Assembly: GCA_036499165.1 (NCBI GenBank)
Contig: DASYEE010000195.1
Location: 1 to 17,040 of the forward strand
Length of the DNA stretch: 17,040 bases
Reading direction: 5' to 3'
Source of the DNA: Galbitalea sp036499165
GTDB taxonomy: Bacteria > Actinomycetota > Actinomycetes > Actinomycetales > Microbacteriaceae
Positions within the stretch are counted from its first letter, which is position 1. Each line of letters begins with the position of its first letter. The notes under the pieces were generated by a model. It made no database searches. It saw only the letters and a list, made by a program, of their open reading frames with translations, and had not been told where the DNA came from. A program made the translations under genes and the position numbers. This document shows positions 14,529 to 17,040 of the stretch, one piece after another.

Positions 14529-15404
14529 TCAGCCCCGGTCGGGGAAGTCGTGCGGCAGACCGGTCAGGGCCGCGTTCACGTGACCAAGCCGTTCGTTCTC
14601 GAGCGTCAGGGCGGCGAATTCGCGCTCGCGCCTGATGGCGATGACCGCGGCGATGAAGAGCTCAGCGTCGATCTGCGGAAGCGGTGACACCCAGGCGGAT
14701 GCCTCGCCGGCCAGCTGCCTGCCGAGTTGCTCGCGCGCGGCGGGGGAGAGCTGCGGCGCCTGGCGCAGGAACTGGGTCATGCGATAGGCGAGTCGCACGG
14801 GGATACGGGCGACGTCAGCCGTGCGCGCCCACGGCATCAGGTCGACGGGCACGGTGAAGACGAGAGTCGTCGTCGCCGCAACGCGCTCGTACTGGCTGTA
14901 CGTGCCAGCAAGCAGGTCGCCGATCCGTTTCGATCGTGTCCCGAACAGGCCGACGAGAGCAGCAGCGCCGCCGAGCGTAAGGAAGATCTCGAATACCGCG
15001 AGGAGCGAGCGGATGAACGCGTGCCGGAATCCGATCGCGCCGCCATCGTCTCGAACGATCCTCGCCCCGACCGCGAGGCGCCCGAGCGATTTACCCTTCG
15101 AGAGGAGCTCGACAACGAGCGGCACGACGATGAACATGACGACCTCGGTCGCGGTGATGACCGCGCCAAGGGCGTCAGAATCGACGCTCTCCGGATCGTT
15201 TGCCGCCGCCAGCCCGTACAGGAGCGAGACGAGCAAAAGCGCGCCGATCCCTCCCGCGACATAGACGAGGAAGTCGATCGCGGCCCCGGCACCCGCCAGT
15301 ACGAAGGATGTCGGCCGAAGGTCCAGGCCGACGGCCTCGCCGGTCATCACCTGCGACTCGTCGTCGTCATGCACGAGTGCGTCCGTCGCTGCGCCCTGGG
15401 CCAT
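14529..15404 (-). CDS. RDD-family membrane protein
   Basis: A 291-residue protein. Residues ~25-180 form the RDD domain: GEAVGLDLRPTSFVL, a hydrophobic pair near 37-67, a helix near 80-102, KGKSLGRLAVGARIVRDDGG (103-122) and a helix near 131-155, then GTRSKRIGDLLAGTY. The rest (180-291) is a soluble tail. RDD proteins are poorly known; some relatives are linked to ion or solute transport. The first RDD Arg expected in helix 1 seems to be absent (LAGAGAAID). ATG 15404 was chosen over longer frames because translation then begins just before the family's acidic leader; no ribosome site is visible and the message may be leaderless. It is divergent from the SpoIIM-like gene with 16 bases between start codons, a pairing kept widely in Actinobacteria. 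Confidence 0.85.
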   Translation of the reverse strand: MAQGAATDALVHDDDESQVMTGEAVGLDLRPTSFVLAGAGAAIDFLVYVAGGIGALLLVSLLYGLAAANDPESVDSDALGAVITATEVVMFIVVPLVVELLSKGKSLGRLAVGARIVRDDGGAIGFRHAFIRSLLAVFEIFLTLGGAAALVGLFGTRSKRIGDLLAGTYSQYERVAATTTLVFTVPVDLMPWARTADVARIPVRLAYRMTQFLRQAPQLSPAAREQLGRQLAGEASAWVSPLPQIDAELFIAAVIAIRREREFAALTLENERLGHVNAALTGLPHDFPDRG

Positions 15405-15420
15405 GCGATCATTTAAGCAG
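15405..15420. promoter_or_regulatory. 16-bp divergent intergenic region, likely leaderless starts
   Basis: The whole space between the RDD ATG (15404, minus) and the SpoIIM-like ATG (15421, plus) is 16 bases, with no ribosome site for either gene. On the minus strand TTAAAT (15411-15416) ends 6 bases before the RDD ATG, the leaderless spacing. Promoter -35 regions must lie inside the opposing genes. Confidence 0.45.
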
Positions 15421-16416
15421 ATGGACCTCGACGCCTTTACCGCCGCTCGCCGCGAAGACTGGAAGCGCCTTGCCCAGTTGGCAGGCAAGAGTCGGTACAC
15501 GGGTGCCGAGGCAGACGAACTGATCGACCGCTACCAGTCCGGTGCGCGCGATCTGTCGACCATCCGGACGAGTGTCGGCGTCTCGACCCAGGGCGACGCG
15601 CTTTCGTTGTCGCTGAGCCGAGCGCGGCTGCGTTTCACGGGGGCGCGGTCGAACGTGCTCGAGCAGCTGCCTGCCCTGTTTCTGTACCAGCTGCCCGCCG
15701 CGCTGTTCCGCATCAGGTGGTTCACCCTGGCGCTCGTCGGCGTCGCTGCCATCATCGCGGTCGTCGTCGGTCTCTGGCTGAACGCGAATCCGCAGCTGCT
15801 CCTCCATCTGGGGACCCCGGCGGAGCTCCGCATGTACGCCCAGCAGTCGTTTGTCGGCTATTACTCGGCGCATCCAGACCCGGCGTTCGCCGGGCAGGTC
15901 TGGACGAACAACGCCCTGATCGCCGCCGAGTCCATCGCCTTCGGCATCACAGGAATCGTGCCGATCGGCGTGCTCGTGTCGAATTCCGTATCCCTTGGCC
16001 AGGCCGGCGCGATCATGAACCAGTACGGCAGGCTCGATCACTTCTTCCTCTATATCGCGCCGCACGGCCAGCTGGAGCTGTACAGCATCTTTACCGCGGC
16101 AGCCGCGGGGTTCATGCTGTTCTGGGCGCTCGTCGCGCCCGGTGGTCGCACGCGGGTGCAGGCTCTCGCGGAGGAGGGCAGGGCGCTGTTCACGATCGTG
16201 ATCGGCCTGATCATCTCGCTCGCGGTAAGTGGCACCATCGAGGGGTACGTGACCCGCCAGCCCTGGCCGTGGCCGATCAAGATCGGCATCGGCACGGTGG
16301 CGCTGATTGGATTCCTGCTCTACCAGTGGGTCGTCGGTCGTCGAGCCGTTCGCCACGGCCAGACGGGCGACCTCGACGAATTCGAGGCGGGCGCCCGCGT
16401 CATCTCCGCGGCGTAG
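15421..16416 (+). CDS. SpoIIM-like (DUF95 / stage II sporulation protein M family) membrane protein
   Basis: A 331-residue membrane protein. It opens with the actinobacterial family start MDLDAFTAARREDWKRLAQL and a helical soluble part (1-95) with ADELIDRYQ. Five or so membrane segments follow (near 101-120, 165-190, 208-235, 256-275, 287-306). Conserved points are YYSAHPDPAFAGQVWTNNA (147-165), the PHGQLEL motif (214-220), AEEGRALF and a basic tail after GRRAVRHGQTGD. Bacillus SpoIIM helps cell-wall degradation during engulfment; in non-sporulating Actinobacteria the role is unknown and probably concerns the envelope or transport with the RDD partner. The ATG directly follows the 16-base shared region. 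Its stop is 3 bases from that of the convergent regulator. Confidence 0.88.
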   Translation: MDLDAFTAARREDWKRLAQLAGKSRYTGAEADELIDRYQSGARDLSTIRTSVGVSTQGDALSLSLSRARLRFTGARSNVLEQLPALFLYQLPAALFRIRWFTLALVGVAAIIAVVVGLWLNANPQLLLHLGTPAELRMYAQQSFVGYYSAHPDPAFAGQVWTNNALIAAESIAFGITGIVPIGVLVSNSVSLGQAGAIMNQYGRLDHFFLYIAPHGQLELYSIFTAAAAGFMLFWALVAPGGRTRVQALAEEGRALFTIVIGLIISLAVSGTIEGYVTRQPWPWPIKIGIGTVALIGFLLYQWVVGRRAVRHGQTGDLDEFEAGARVISAA

Positions 16417-16419
16417 GAG

Positions 16420-16944
16420 CTACTGCTCGCGCTCCAGCCTGCTTCGCTCAGGATGCTCGGCGAACATCAACGAGATGGGCTCGCCGTCCGGATCAGCCGG
16501 GCGGTCCTTGTACTCCTCGAACAGCGAGGCGAAGCGCTCGAGCATCTCGTCCCGCGTGCTGGCGTTGAACTTGACCCCGAGGCGTGTCACCTGGAGGTCT
16601 TCGGCTGGCAGCCCTTCGATCTCGTCGAGGAAGGTCTGCACGAGGATCCGGCTGCCACCCGGCATCTCGGTTCCCCAGCTCATCCGGGTCGCCAGGTAGG
16701 GAACCTCGCGCGCGCCGCGAACGCCCCGCCGAGGCTCGCCCGCCGCGAGGAAGCCGGTCGATACGAGGGCGCGCACGTGATGCAGGAGGGTCCCGGGATT
16801 CACGCCGAGTTCATCGGCGAGCTCCTTGTTGGTGCGGGCTTCGTGCAGGCATAACCGAAGGATGCGCATCCGCAGTGGGGAGGCGAGGGCCCGCGACCGA
16901 CGCTGGCTCTCGGCGTCGTGGTGCGCGCCATCCTGCCCGGTCAT
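16420..16944 (-). CDS. Winged-helix (ArsR-like) transcriptional regulator
   Basis: A 174-residue protein. Residues ~14-90 form a winged helix: RALASPLRMRILRLCLHE, then NKELADELGVNPGTLLHHVRALVSTGFL (recognition helix near 49-62) and an Arg-rich wing (RRGVRGARE). Residues 95-174 are a helical C-terminal part, perhaps for pairing or ligand sensing, ending in a charged tail. This matches the ArsR/helix_turn_helix_5 group; no metal-binding cysteine pair is visible (only C32), so a metal sensor is unlikely. It is divergent from a gene starting at 17011, probably its target. TACGAT (16951-16956, minus) ends 6 bases before the ATG, suggesting a leaderless message, though TGGGGA could also help ribosome binding. 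A repeated 12-base motif in the shared promoter is a candidate operator. Confidence 0.82.
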   Translation of the reverse strand: MTGQDGAHHDAESQRRSRALASPLRMRILRLCLHEARTNKELADELGVNPGTLLHHVRALVSTGFLAAGEPRRGVRGAREVPYLATRMSWGTEMPGGSRILVQTFLDEIEGLPAEDLQVTRLGVKFNASTRDEMLERFASLFEEYKDRPADPDGEPISLMFAEHPERSRLEREQ

Positions 16945-16993
16945 TCCCCAATCGTAGGCGGGTTAGCCATAAGTGATTGACATTTCCCAATCG
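16943..16993. repeat. Repeated 12-bp motif in the divergent promoter, candidate operator
   Basis: ATTCCCCAATCG (16943-16954) and ATTTCCCAATCG (16982-16993) match at 11 of 12 bases, 39 bases apart. The first covers the regulator's own start and -10; the second lies in the promoter spacer of the gene starting at 17011. The second extends into CCCAATCGGG, a partial palindrome. Confidence 0.5.
16951..16956 (-). promoter_or_regulatory. Likely -10 element of the winged-helix regulator gene
   Basis: Read on the minus strand this is TACGAT, fitting TANNNT, with exactly six bases (TGGGGA) to the ATG at 16944. That is ideal leaderless spacing. No good -35 is seen. Confidence 0.4.
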
Positions 16994-17004
16994 GGTGACA
17001 GGAT
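16977..17004 (+). promoter_or_regulatory. Promoter for the gene starting at 17011
   Basis: A perfect TTGACA (16977-16982), 16-base spacer and CAGGAT (16999-17004), a -10 form seen in actinobacterial promoters. The start of transcription would fall at or near the ATG at 17011. Confidence 0.5.
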
Positions 17005-17010
17005 GAGCGG

Positions 17011-17040
17011 ATGACCACCGTAGAATCTGTGCGCCGCAAT
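17011..17040 (+). CDS. Start of a divergent gene, cut by the window end
   Basis: Ten codons (MTTVESVRRN) are visible from an ATG with AGGA at 17000-17003, seven bases upstream, and a clear promoter before it. The frame is open to the window edge. The divergent place beside a winged-helix regulator suggests a regulated target such as a transporter, but ten residues cannot show the family. Confidence 0.6.
   Translation, partial: MTTVESVRRN

Noticed and set aside
15409..16356. 315-codon antisense frame over the SpoIIM-like gene, and a 229-codon frame (14727-15416) over the RDD gene
   Set aside because: Charged, motif-free products opposite clear membrane proteins.

Overview
The window is GC-rich, densely coded DNA from an actinobacterium. 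A WhiB-family regulator, a GalE/ManB/SahH core set and a gene order kept across Actinobacteria point this way. The protein style (short linkers, Ala-rich, LAXTG-type anchor, DUF559-like protein) suggests a member of the Microbacteriaceae, but that family assignment is inference.

Region 1 (1-2721) looks accessory. It holds the 3' part of a DUF559/Vsr-like endonuclease-fold gene whose last codons lie in a long inverted repeat. Convergent to it is a GlxA-type regulator (DJ-1/PfpI domain plus AraC HTH). Divergent from the regulator is galE (UDP-glucose 4-epimerase). A near-perfect palindrome lies in the regulator/galE intergenic region.

Region 2 (2722-9916) is the conserved actinobacterial cluster: whiB2-like regulator, a 942-residue family 2 glycosyltransferase with a large membrane domain, a DUF5719-type membrane-anchored protein, a convergent metallopeptidase-family protein without a zinc motif, a small DUF3499 protein and manB. 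The whiB2, glycosyltransferase and DUF5719 genes are closely packed and probably co-transcribed from a strong promoter at 2822-2850. DUF3499 and manB form a second short operon. Together they suggest development-linked control of cell-envelope glycan synthesis, with ManB supplying mannose-1-phosphate.

Region 3 (10053-14489) holds a 970-residue secreted protein with two propeller-like halves and a C-terminal LAFTG sortase signal, then sahH (adenosylhomocysteinase). The surface protein lies where many relatives carry manA, between manB and sahH.

Region 4 (14529-17040) holds an RDD-family membrane protein divergent from a SpoIIM-like (DUF95) membrane protein, with only 16 bp between the two start codons. 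A winged-helix regulator follows, convergent to the SpoIIM gene. The first ten codons of a divergent gene run off the window end. The regulator/last-gene intergenic region carries a repeated 12-bp motif and a TTGACA promoter.

No tRNA, rRNA, CRISPR array, insertion sequence or recognisable riboswitch was seen. The longest gene-free stretches are 2722-2933 (hairpin, promoter and leader repeats), 1601-1737 and 9917-10052. None exceeds 300 bases. Apart from the features listed, they show nothing I can name.
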